Part shown: piece after piece, positions 41,920-49,420 of the stretch | Layout: every line of letters begins with the position of its first letter | Position numbering within the stretch: position 1 is the first letter of the stretch | Assembly (NCBI RefSeq): GCF_024539675.1 | Contig: NZ_JAHHIT010000002.1 | Span: 1-64,000, forward strand | Source of the DNA: Streptomyces hilarionis | GTDB taxonomy: Bacteria > Actinomycetota > Actinomycetes > Streptomycetales > Streptomycetaceae | Length of the DNA: 64,000 bases | Direction of reading: 5' to 3' | Notes under the pieces: model-generated | The model's database searches: none | What the model saw: only the letters and a program-made list of their open reading frames with translations | Told to the model about the DNA's origin: nothing | Translations under genes and position numbers: made by a program

Positions 41920-42058
41920 GAGGCCCCTTCGGCGCGTCTAAGGCCCCGCCCACCGCCGAAGATGCGGAACTCTCCCGATGTGGCGCACCCCCCTGGCGGA
42001 CGACAGTAGAGGCATCGCAGCAAGCGAAGCCCGACACCGACCGCTCAGGGGACACACC

Positions 42059-42247
42059 ATGTACGAGCTCGAACTCCACCAGGCCCGCTCCACCGAACTG
42101 CGCCGCCGCGCCGCCGACGAGCGACTGGCCCACGAGGCCGTCCGCGCCGCCCGACGCGAGGCCGCCGCGCGACGCTCGCAGGACGAGGCCGAGAGCCAAC
42201 CGCCCAGCCGCCGTTCGCGCCGGTTCGGATTCCCCCGGCCGGCGTGA
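42059..42247 (+). CDS. Small basic helical protein, 62 residues
   Basis: ATG 42059 with AGGGGA upstream. The sequence (MYELELHQARSTELRRRAAD...) is rich in Arg, Ala and Glu and would form one long helix with a basic tail (PPSRRSRRFGFPRPA). No known domain. Short Arg/Ala-rich proteins like this are common in streptomycetes. Two terminator hairpins follow directly. Confidence 0.6.
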   Translation: MYELELHQARSTELRRRAADERLAHEAVRAARREAAARRSQDEAESQPPSRRSRRFGFPRPA

Positions 42248-42260
42248 ACACCGCCACCGC

Positions 42261-42329
42261 GCGGGGCGGCCGCACGGGGGTCGGCCGCCCCGCGGACGAG
42301 GGCCCGGCGATATCCGCTGGGCCCTCGTC
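42261..42329 (+). terminator. Two consecutive terminator hairpins
   Basis: Stem 1: GCGGGGCGGCCG (42261-42272) with CGGCCGCCCCGC (42282-42293), 12 bp. Stem 2: GACGAGGGCCC (42295-42305) with GGGCCCTCGTC (42319-42329), 11 bp. Both are perfect and only one nt apart. They lie inside the longest frame of the LuxR gene, so its real start must be downstream. Confidence 0.85.
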
Positions 42330-42342
42330 GTTCCCGCATGCC

Positions 42343-45300
42343 ATGCTCGCCCCCGTGGAGACCAGGTCCGTCAGCCCCGTCTTCGTCGGCCGCGCCGACG
42401 AACTGGACACCCTGAACGAGGCGCTCGCGCGCGCCACGACGGGCGAGCCGCAGGCGCTGCTCATCGGCGGCGAGGCCGGCGTCGGAAAGACCCGCCTGGT
42501 CGAGGAGTTCGCCTCGGCCGCCCGACGCCGGGGCGCCGTCGTCGCCCTCGGCGGCTGTGTCGAGATCGGCGCCGACGGACTGCCCTTCGCCCCGTTCTCC
42601 ACCGCCCTGCGCGCCCTGCGCCGCGCCCTGCCGGACGAACTCGCCTCCTGCGCGGCCGGCCAGGAGGAGGAACTCGCCCGGCTCCTGCCGGAGTTGGGGC
42701 ACAGCCGGACCGGCCGCCACGACGAGGAGGGCATGGCCCGCCTCTTCGAGCTCACCGCCCGCGTCCTGGAACGCGTCGCCGCCGAGCACACGGTCGTCCT
42801 CGTCCTGGAGGACCTGCACTGGGCCGACGCCTCCACCCGCCACCTCCTGTCCTACCTGCTGCGCACCCTGCGCACCGGCCGCCTCGTCGTCCTCGCCACC
42901 TACCGCGCCGACGACATCCACCGCCGCCACCCGCTGCGTCCCCTGCTCGCCGAACTCGACCGGCTGCGCACCGTCCGCCGCCTGGAACTGGGCCGCCTCA
43001 CCCGCGACGAGGTCTGCCGCCAGATCGCCGGCATCCTCGCCCAGGAACCCGACCCCGCCCAGGTCGACGACATCTTCGAACGCTCCGACGGCAACGCCTT
43101 CTTCGTCGAGGAACTGGCCGTCGCCGCCACCGAGGGCTGCTGCACCGGTCTCACCGACTCGCTGCGCGACCTGCTGCTCGTCCGCGTAGAGGCGCTGCCC
43201 GAGAGCGCCCAGCACGTCGCCCGGATCGTGGCCGAGGGCGGCTCCACCGTCGAGTACCGGCTGCTCGACGCCGTCGCCCGGCTCGCCGAGGACGACCTCA
43301 TCGGGGCGCTGCGCGCCGCCGTGAACGCCAACCTCCTGCTCGCCACCCCCGACGGCGACGGCTACCGCTTCCGCCACTCCCTGGTCCGCGAGGCCGTCGG
43401 CGACGACCTGCTGCCCGGCGAACGCGCCCGCCTCAACCGCCGCTACGCCGAGGCCCTCCAGGGCGACCCCACCCTCGTCCCCTCCGACGAGCGCGTCATG
43501 CGGCTGGCCAGCTACTGGTACCACGCCCACGACCCGGCCAAGGCCCTGCCCGCCGTCCTCGACGCCTCCGTCGAGGCCCGCTCGCGCCGCGCCTACAGCG
43601 AGCAACTGCGCCTCCTGGAGCGGGCGATGGAACTGTGGGAGTCCGCTCCCGAGGACGTGCGCGCCGCGCTGCGCCCCGCCGACTACACCGAGGCCTACCC
43701 TCCCGCACCGCCCGAACGGCGGGCGGGGACCCCGGGCGGGCGCGACCCCGACGCCGCGCCGCTGCGGTATCTCGACCTCATGGCCGAGGCCGCCGTCGCG
43801 GGCCGCTACTGCGGGGAGCGCGAACGCGCCCTGAAGATCGCCAAGCGGGCGCTGCGGCTGCTGGAGGACGAGGACGACCCCCTGCGCGCCGCCTGGTTCT
43901 GGATGCAGCGCTCCCGGCTGGCGCGCTCCCTGGGCCGGGGCAGCGGCCGCGAGGAACTGGCCACCGCGCAGGAGCTGCTGCGCGGGCTGCCGCCGAGCGC
44001 CGTGCACGCCGAGGTGCTCACCCACCTCGCCAACTGGTCGACGATCCACGAGCCCGGGCCCGAGGCCTACCGGGCGGCCGAGCGCGCCGTGGAGTACGCC
44101 CGCATGATCGGCTCGCGCGAGACCGAGCTCGACGCCCGCCAGATCCTCGGCGTCCTCATGGTCCACGCCGGTCACATCGAGGCCGGGCTCGCGGAGCTGC
44201 ACGAGGTCAGGGAGCGGGCCCTCGCCGAGGACGCCCCCGCCGTCGCCCTCAACGCCTACGTCAACCTCCCCTCCGAGCTGGAGGCGGTCGGCCGCTCCCG
44301 GGAGGCCGTCCCGATGCTGGAGAAGGGGCTCGACTTCGCCCGGCGGCACGGACCGCCGGACACCGAGGCCTGGGTGTGGGGCAACCTCGCCGAATCCCTC
44401 TTCTCCCTGGGCCGTTGGGACGAGGCGGACCGCGCGTGCGCCGCCGCCGGCCGGGTGGGACAGGGCGTCGCGGTCCGCGGGGTGCACGCCACCCTGCGCG
44501 CCGAACTCGCCCTCGCACGCGGCGATCTCGCCGAGGCCGCACGCCGACTCGACGCGGGCCGGGCCTTCTTCGTCTCCCAGGAGCGCGCCCCGCAGCACCA
44601 CCTCCCCCTCACCCGGCTGGCCGTCCAGCTGGCCGCGGCCCAAGGCCGCCCGCTGGAGGCCCGCGCCCACCTCGCACCCGTCCTGGACCACGGCTTCCCG
44701 CCCGGCACCCAGCGCGACGCGTGGCCCCTGCTGCTCGCCGCCGCGGCCGTCGAGGGCGACGCCCGCGCCCTGCCCGCCGCCGACGACGGCCGCGCCGACC
44801 TGCTGGCCCGCATCCGCGCCGCCGCCAGGAAACTCGTCACGATCGCGCCGGTCTGGCAGGCCCACGAACACTGGGTCCGCGCCGAACTCCGGCGGGCCGA
44901 GGGCCACACCGACCCGGACGACTGGTGCGGGGTCGTCAGCGCCTTCGAACGCCTGGAACGCCCCTACGACCTCGCCCGCACCCGGCTCCGCCTCGCCGAG
45001 ACCCTGCTCGCCACCGGCGCCGACGGCGACCGCGAGCGGGCCGCCGAGCTCCTGCGCCTCGCCCACGCGGTCGCCGCCCACCTCGGCGCCCGCCCCCTCG
45101 CCGACGCCGTCGCCCTGCTCGGCCGGCGCGCCCGGCTGCTCCCGGCGCCCGTCGCGGGCCGGCCGGCCGCTCCCGCCGACCCGCTGTCCGCCCTGGGCCT
45201 GACCAGCCGGGAGCGGGACGTCCTGCGGCTGGTGTCCGAGGGGCGCACCAACCGCCAGATCGCCGAGGAACTGTTCATCTCGCCGAAGACGGCGAGCGTC

Positions 45301-45417
45301 CACGTCTCGAACATCCTGTCCAAGCTCGACGTCTCCGGCCGGGGCGAGGCGGCGGCCGTGGCGCACCGGCTGGGGCTGTTCCCTCCGCGCGCCGAAGACC
45401 GGGTGAGCGCGCGATAA
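42343..45417 (+). CDS. Large LuxR-family regulator with N-terminal AAA ATPase (LAL-like)
   Basis: 1024 residues if started at ATG 42343 (GTG 42355 also possible; GTG 42244 is rejected because two terminators lie behind it). The N-terminus begins FVGRADELDTLNEAL, then Walker A GGEAGVGKT (about 43-51) and Walker B VLVLEDLHWAD (about 150-160). The middle is helical, TPR-like. The C-terminal LuxR helix-turn-helix is TSRERDVLRLVSEGRTNRQIAEELFISPKTASVHVSNIL. LAL-type regulators activate antibiotic or catabolic genes; the target here is not evident. No secondary-metabolite cluster is nearby. Confidence 0.9.
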   Translation: MLAPVETRSVSPVFVGRADELDTLNEALARATTGEPQALLIGGEAGVGKTRLVEEFASAARRRGAVVALGGCVEIGADGLPFAPFSTALRALRRALPDELASCAAGQEEELARLLPELGHSRTGRHDEEGMARLFELTARVLERVAAEHTVVLVLEDLHWADASTRHLLSYLLRTLRTGRLVVLATYRADDIHRRHPLRPLLAELDRLRTVRRLELGRLTRDEVCRQIAGILAQEPDPAQVDDIFERSDGNAFFVEELAVAATEGCCTGLTDSLRDLLLVRVEALPESAQHVARIVAEGGSTVEYRLLDAVARLAEDDLIGALRAAVNANLLLATPDGDGYRFRHSLVREAVGDDLLPGERARLNRRYAEALQGDPTLVPSDERVMRLASYWYHAHDPAKALPAVLDASVEARSRRAYSEQLRLLERAMELWESAPEDVRAALRPADYTEAYPPAPPERRAGTPGGRDPDAAPLRYLDLMAEAAVAGRYCGERERALKIAKRALRLLEDEDDPLRAAWFWMQRSRLARSLGRGSGREELATAQELLRGLPPSAVHAEVLTHLANWSTIHEPGPEAYRAAERAVEYARMIGSRETELDARQILGVLMVHAGHIEAGLAELHEVRERALAEDAPAVALNAYVNLPSELEAVGRSREAVPMLEKGLDFARRHGPPDTEAWVWGNLAESLFSLGRWDEADRACAAAGRVGQGVAVRGVHATLRAELALARGDLAEAARRLDAGRAFFVSQERAPQHHLPLTRLAVQLAAAQGRPLEARAHLAPVLDHGFPPGTQRDAWPLLLAAAAVEGDARALPAADDGRADLLARIRAAARKLVTIAPVWQAHEHWVRAELRRAEGHTDPDDWCGVVSAFERLERPYDLARTRLRLAETLLATGADGDRERAAELLRLAHAVAAHLGARPLADAVALLGRRARLLPAPVAGRPAAPADPLSALGLTSRERDVLRLVSEGRTNRQIAEELFISPKTASVHVSNILSKLDVSGRGEAAAVAHRLGLFPPRAEDRVSAR

Positions 45418-45456
45418 TGGGCATCGGCCCGTGACCCGGCACGGCGGAGGAGGACG

Positions 45457-45657
45457 ATGTTCAATCCCTTCGAGGAGCTCTTCGCGCCGGGCCGCAAGCA
45501 CACCCGGGACGAGCAGAACCGGCTGGAGCTGACCCGGGAGGACGTCGGCGACGCCGATCCCGGGCGCGGACCGATAGACCTCGCCTCGGGAAAGGTCGTG
45601 GTCCGCGCCGCCGAGCCCGACCCGGCCGGGCAGGAGCCGCCGGCCGAGGACGGGTGA
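45457..45657 (+). CDS. DUF6191 protein, 66 residues
   Basis: Starts ATG 45457 with GGAGGAGG upstream. The sequence MFNPFEELFAPGRKHTRDEQNRLELTREDVGDADPGRGPIDL is the compact DUF6191 pattern found in streptomycetes. Soluble, acidic C-terminus, function unknown. It sits 39 nt after the LuxR gene and converges with the sugar dehydrogenase gene (6 nt between stops). Confidence 0.78.
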   Translation: MFNPFEELFAPGRKHTRDEQNRLELTREDVGDADPGRGPIDLASGKVVVRAAEPDPAGQEPPAEDG

Positions 45658-45663
45658 CGGCGC

Positions 45664-46836
45664 TCAGCTCACCCGCAGCTCCAGGATCCGGTCGTCCCCC
45701 TGCTTCGGCGCGCCGCGGCCGTCGGTGTTGCTGGTCGTGACCCAGAGCCTGTCGCCGCCCGCCGACACGACCGTGCGCAGCCGCCCGTACTCGCCCTCGA
45801 GGAAGGCCTGCGGGGCCGCCGAGGCCGCCGTGCCGTTCAGCGGGACGCGCCACAGACGCCGTCCCTTGAGACCGGCCATCCAGATCGACCCCTGGGCGTA
45901 GGCGATGCCGCTGGGGGAGGCGTCGTCGGTGTGCCACTGGGCTATCGGGTCGCGGAACCTCCCGTCCGCGCCGCCCTTGCCCTCCGCGAGCGGCCAGCCG
46001 TAGTCGGCGCCCGGCGCGATCGCGTTCAGCTCGTCCCAGGTGTCCTGGCCGAACTCCGAGGCGAACAGTCGCTGCTCCGCGTCCCAGGCCAGGCCCTGCA
46101 CGTTGCGATGGCCGTAGGAGTACACCGGTGAGTCCGGGAAGGGGTCGCCCGGGGCCGGCTCGCCCTCCGGGGTCAGCCGCAGGATCTTGCCGCCCAGGGA
46201 CTTCCTGTCCTGGGCCAGCCCCCGGTCGCCGGTCTCGCCGGTGCCGACGTACAGCATCCCGTCGGGCCCGAACGCGATCCGCCCACCGTTGTGGATCATG
46301 CCCTTGGGGATGCCCTTGAAGATCGTGTCGGGCGCCCCCAGCTGGTCCCCGGCCGGCCGCTTCGCGTCGTAGAGCATCCGCACGACGCGGTTGTCCGAGG
46401 CGGTGGTGAGATAGGCGTACACCGTGCGGTCCGAGGCGTAGCCGGGGGACAGGGCGAGGCCGAGCAGGCCGCCCTCGCCGGCGGGGGAGACGCCGGGCAC
46501 CTCGCCGACTCGCGTCTTCGCGCCCGTCTTCTCGTCCACCCGGGTGATCGTCCCCTCGTCGCGCGAGGCGACCAGCAGGCCGCCCTCGGGAAGGGGGGCC
46601 AGGCCCCAGGGGCTGTTCAGGCCCTGGGCGATCGTGCGCACCACCGCGGCCGTGCCCTTCGCGGGCGGGGTCCGCCCGGCGGACGGGGAGACGGGCGGAC
46701 TCGCGCCACCCGGGGAGGCGCTGGCGGAGACGCGCGGAGCCTCCCCGGCGCCCGAGGAACAGCCGGCCGTCGCCAGCAGGGCGCTCCCGGTCAGCACGGC
46801 CACCACGGCGGACACAGCTCGACGTCCCACGATCAC
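45664..46836 (-). CDS. Secreted PQQ-dependent sugar dehydrogenase-like lipoprotein
   Basis: 390 residues. The lipobox LLATAGC puts the lipidated cysteine at C26, followed by a Ser/Pro-rich linker. The soluble aldose-sugar-dehydrogenase beta-propeller is recognisable: LNSPWGLAPLPEGGLLVASRD, EGGLLGLALSPGY, IHNGGRIAFGPDGMLYVGTGETGD, SYGHRNVQGLAWD and ADYGWP. The family (PF07995) oxidises sugars outside the cell with PQQ and calcium. No PQQ biosynthesis genes occur in this window. Confidence 0.88.
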   Translation of the reverse strand: MIVGRRAVSAVVAVLTGSALLATAGCSSGAGEAPRVSASASPGGASPPVSPSAGRTPPAKGTAAVVRTIAQGLNSPWGLAPLPEGGLLVASRDEGTITRVDEKTGAKTRVGEVPGVSPAGEGGLLGLALSPGYASDRTVYAYLTTASDNRVVRMLYDAKRPAGDQLGAPDTIFKGIPKGMIHNGGRIAFGPDGMLYVGTGETGDRGLAQDRKSLGGKILRLTPEGEPAPGDPFPDSPVYSYGHRNVQGLAWDAEQRLFASEFGQDTWDELNAIAPGADYGWPLAEGKGGADGRFRDPIAQWHTDDASPSGIAYAQGSIWMAGLKGRRLWRVPLNGTAASAAPQAFLEGEYGRLRTVVSAGGDRLWVTTSNTDGRGAPKQGDDRILELRVS

Positions 46837-46951
46837 GGTCCCTTCGGCACGGCGGTCCCCGGCACGGGCTCCACTCGTCCTACGCCCAGTCCTACGCGGC
46901 GCACGCCTCCAGGGTTCCCGATCCGCGCCGACACCACCCCCGGGGGGCCGT

Positions 46952-47947
46952 TCAGTCCCACGAACCCAGCGCCGTCGGCAGTGTCGCCACCTCCGCCAGG
47001 TCCTGCGGTGTCAGGCGCAGCCCGGCCGCCGCCGCGTTCTCCGTCACCCAGCGTTCCCGCTTGGCGCCCGGCACGGGGACGACGTGCCGGCCGCGGGTCA
47101 GCACCCAGGCCAGCGCCACCTGCGCGGCGGTCACCCCTTCGCCGTGCCGGGCGGCGATCCGCCGCAGACCCGCCACGATCGGCTGGTTCGAGGCCATCAT
47201 CTCGGCGGTGAACCGCGGATGCCGGGCCCGCAGGTCGTCCGGTTCGAAGCCCCGGCCGGGCTTCAGGGTGCCGGTCAGGAAGCCGTTGCCGAGCGGCATC
47301 GCCGCCAGGAAGCCCACGCCGCGCGCCTCGCACCACGGCAGCAGCGTCTCCAGCGCCTCGGGCGACCACACCGACAGCTCCGCCTCCACCGCGCCCACCG
47401 GGAAGACCTGTTGGACGCGCCGCAACTGCCGAATCGTTCCGTCGTACAGACCGCCGGACCGGCGACCGCCGCGCGCCCCCACCGCGCACCACCCCAACGC
47501 CCGTACCTTGCCCGCCTGTACGAGCTCCGCCATCGCACCCCAGGTCTCCTCGACCGGGACCTCGGGATCCGCGCGGTGCAACTGGTAGAGGTCGATGACG
47601 TCCGTCTGCAACCGCCGCAGGGACGCGTCGCAGGCCCGTCTCACGTACCCGGGACGGCCGTTGGCGACGAGGTGCTGGTCGCCGACGAGCAGCCCCACCT
47701 TCGTCGACACGAACGCGTCCGCCCGCCGTTCCTTCAACGCCCGCCCCAACAACAGCTCGTTGGTGAAGGGGCCGTACATGTCGGCGGTGTCCAGCAGCGA
47801 CGACCCCGCGTCCAACGCCCGGTGCACCGCCCTGAGCGACTCGTCGCCCCGCTGCCGCGACCGGCTGTACGCCCAGCTCATCGGCATGCACCCGAGGCCC
47901 ACGGCCCCCACCTCGAGCGCCCCCGCGCCGATCGTCCTGCGCTCCAC
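46952..47947 (-). CDS. Aldo/keto reductase
   Basis: NAD(P)H-dependent oxidoreductase, 331 residues from GTG 47947 (GGGAGGG about 12 nt upstream). The AKR catalytic set is intact: Asp and Tyr in LLDTADMYGP, Lys in FVSTKVG, His in LYQLHRAD. The C-terminal NADPH-binding region VPVPGAKRERWVTENAAAA is usual. The substrate is unknown. It is divergent from the hydroxyacid dehydrogenase, sharing 75 nt of promoter region. Confidence 0.93.
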   Translation of the reverse strand: MERRTIGAGALEVGAVGLGCMPMSWAYSRSRQRGDESLRAVHRALDAGSSLLDTADMYGPFTNELLLGRALKERRADAFVSTKVGLLVGDQHLVANGRPGYVRRACDASLRRLQTDVIDLYQLHRADPEVPVEETWGAMAELVQAGKVRALGWCAVGARGGRRSGGLYDGTIRQLRRVQQVFPVGAVEAELSVWSPEALETLLPWCEARGVGFLAAMPLGNGFLTGTLKPGRGFEPDDLRARHPRFTAEMMASNQPIVAGLRRIAARHGEGVTAAQVALAWVLTRGRHVVPVPGAKRERWVTENAAAAGLRLTPQDLAEVATLPTALGSWD

Positions 47948-48010
47948 CTGCTCGTGACCCTCCCTCGCCGGACCCCCCAACCTAACCGCTGGGGCGAGGC
48001 GCCCCTGACA

Positions 48011-48016
48011 TAGCCT
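48011..48016 (+). promoter_or_regulatory. Candidate leaderless promoter -10 of the hydroxyacid dehydrogenase
   Basis: TAGCCT ends 6 nt before ATG 48023; no Shine-Dalgarno. Confidence 0.55.
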
Positions 48017-48022
48017 CCTGGC

Positions 48023-49000
48023 ATGACCGCTGACCTGGCACGCGACGTATGGCTGCCCATCCCGCCCGACGAGATCGACGGGCTTCCCGAGGGGCTCGAC
48101 TACCTGTTCTGGGACGGCGGCGAGAACGGCGACCAGCCGTTCCCCGGGGATCCCGCGCGCTGCGTCGTGTACGTGGTGCCGTACATGAAGCGACAGGGCG
48201 TGAAGGTGCGGCCGCTGCGGGAGATGCGCAACCTCGAGGTCGTGCAGACCCTCACCGCGGGCGTCGACGACATCACCGCGCGGCTGGCGGACCTCGTGCC
48301 CGGGGTGCGGCTGTGCAACGCGCGCGGGGTGCACGAGGCGAGCACCGCCGAACTGGCGCTCACCCTGACCCTGGCCTCCCTGCGCGGCATCCCCCGATTC
48401 GTGCGCGCACAGGACGAGGGGCGCTGGAGCAGCGCGTTCCATCCGGCGCTCGCCGACAAGAACGTCCTCGTCGTCGGGTACGGCTCGATCGGCTCCGCCA
48501 TCGAGGACCGGCTCGTGCCGTTCGAGGTGGCGCGGGTGGCGCGCGTCGCGCGCTCCTGGCGCACGACGGCGCGCGGTCCCGTGCACCCGATCGCCGAACT
48601 GCCCGCCCTGCTCCCCGAGTCGGACGTGGTGATCGTCTCGACGCCCCTCGACGACAGCACCCGCCGTCTCGTCGACGCCGACTTCCTGGCCCGGATGAAG
48701 GACGGCGCGCTGCTGGTCAACGTGGCCCGCGGAGCGGTCGTCGACACCGAGGCGCTGCTCGTCGAACTGCGCAAGGGCCGCATCACGGCCGCACTGGACG
48801 TCACCGACCCCGAACCCCTGCCCCCGGGCCACCCGTTGTGGACCGCTCCGGGCGTCCTCATCAGCCCCCACGTCGGCGGACCCACCTCCGCCTTCCGCCC
48901 CCGCGCCGAGCGGCTGCTGGCGGACCAGTTGAGCCGCTTCGTGAACCGCGAACCGCTGCGCAACGTGATCGTGACGACGGGCGCGGACGACGGATCCTGA
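48023..49000 (+). CDS. D-isomer-specific 2-hydroxyacid dehydrogenase
   Basis: 325 residues. NAD-binding motif LVVGYGSIGSAIE (GxGxxG). Catalytic-domain signatures: LLVNVARGAVVDTEALLVEL with the Arg, LDVTDPEPLPPGHPLW with the Glu, and the His of ISPHVGG. It reduces or oxidises a 2-keto/2-hydroxy acid (for example phosphoglycerate, glycerate or glyoxylate-like); the exact substrate is not clear, and it is distinct from serA at 56528. Confidence 0.92.
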   Translation: MTADLARDVWLPIPPDEIDGLPEGLDYLFWDGGENGDQPFPGDPARCVVYVVPYMKRQGVKVRPLREMRNLEVVQTLTAGVDDITARLADLVPGVRLCNARGVHEASTAELALTLTLASLRGIPRFVRAQDEGRWSSAFHPALADKNVLVVGYGSIGSAIEDRLVPFEVARVARVARSWRTTARGPVHPIAELPALLPESDVVIVSTPLDDSTRRLVDADFLARMKDGALLVNVARGAVVDTEALLVELRKGRITAALDVTDPEPLPPGHPLWTAPGVLISPHVGGPTSAFRPRAERLLADQLSRFVNREPLRNVIVTTGADDGS

Positions 49001-49420
49001 CGGCGCCGGCGGCCCGCCGCCCCGTCCCGGGCACGCTCCGCAGTCCCGCGGACGCGTTCTGTACCTCATCCGGATGCATATGCCGATGATCGTCACGCAG
49101 CGTAGAGGAACTATGTCCCTGAGTGACGAACCTGGTGTATCGTCCCGACAGGGGCTGCGCCGCGCACGATCGGCGTCAGGGATGGGCATTTCAGACTTGT
49201 GAGGGGGGCGACGGGCGATGCACGGCCTATGGACGAACGATCCGACGCGGCGGAGCCGCCGGCGACGACCCTGGCGCCCGGCCGCGGGCGCACACGGTCA
49301 CCGCACCCACCACGGTCCGCCCCACGGCCCTCCCCCTCGGGAGTGCGACCGCGGGAGGCGGACGCAGCAGCCGCCCCGCACCCTCCGGGGTCCGGGAGCG
49401 ACACGGACCGGGAGGCCGCG
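49001..49420 (+). promoter_or_regulatory. Leader/promoter region of the second GGDEF protein, with two BldD-like boxes
   Basis: 420 nt if the start is 49421. Two near matches to the BldD box (TnACnC[A/T]GnGTnA) occur: TCACGCAGCGTAG (49093-49105) and TGTCCCTGAGTGA (49114-49126), each 8 of 9 fixed positions, with centres 21 bp (two helical turns) apart. The stretch 49199-49420 is open in frame with the protein but has third positions less biased to GC than the genes; GGGAGG at about 49410 precedes GTG 49421. Confidence 0.6.

Noticed and set aside
42244-42342. N-terminal extension of the LuxR regulator from GTG 42244
   Set aside because: It contains two perfect terminator stems and no family similarity.
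41938-45501. 1187-codon minus-strand ORF opposite the LuxR regulator
   Set aside because: Mirror of the plus-strand codon bias; Gly/Ala/Gln-rich and without any domain.
49199-49420. N-terminal 74 codons of the second GGDEF protein
   Set aside because: Weak GC bias at third positions, no Shine-Dalgarno, and a good one before GTG 49421. Not fully excluded.
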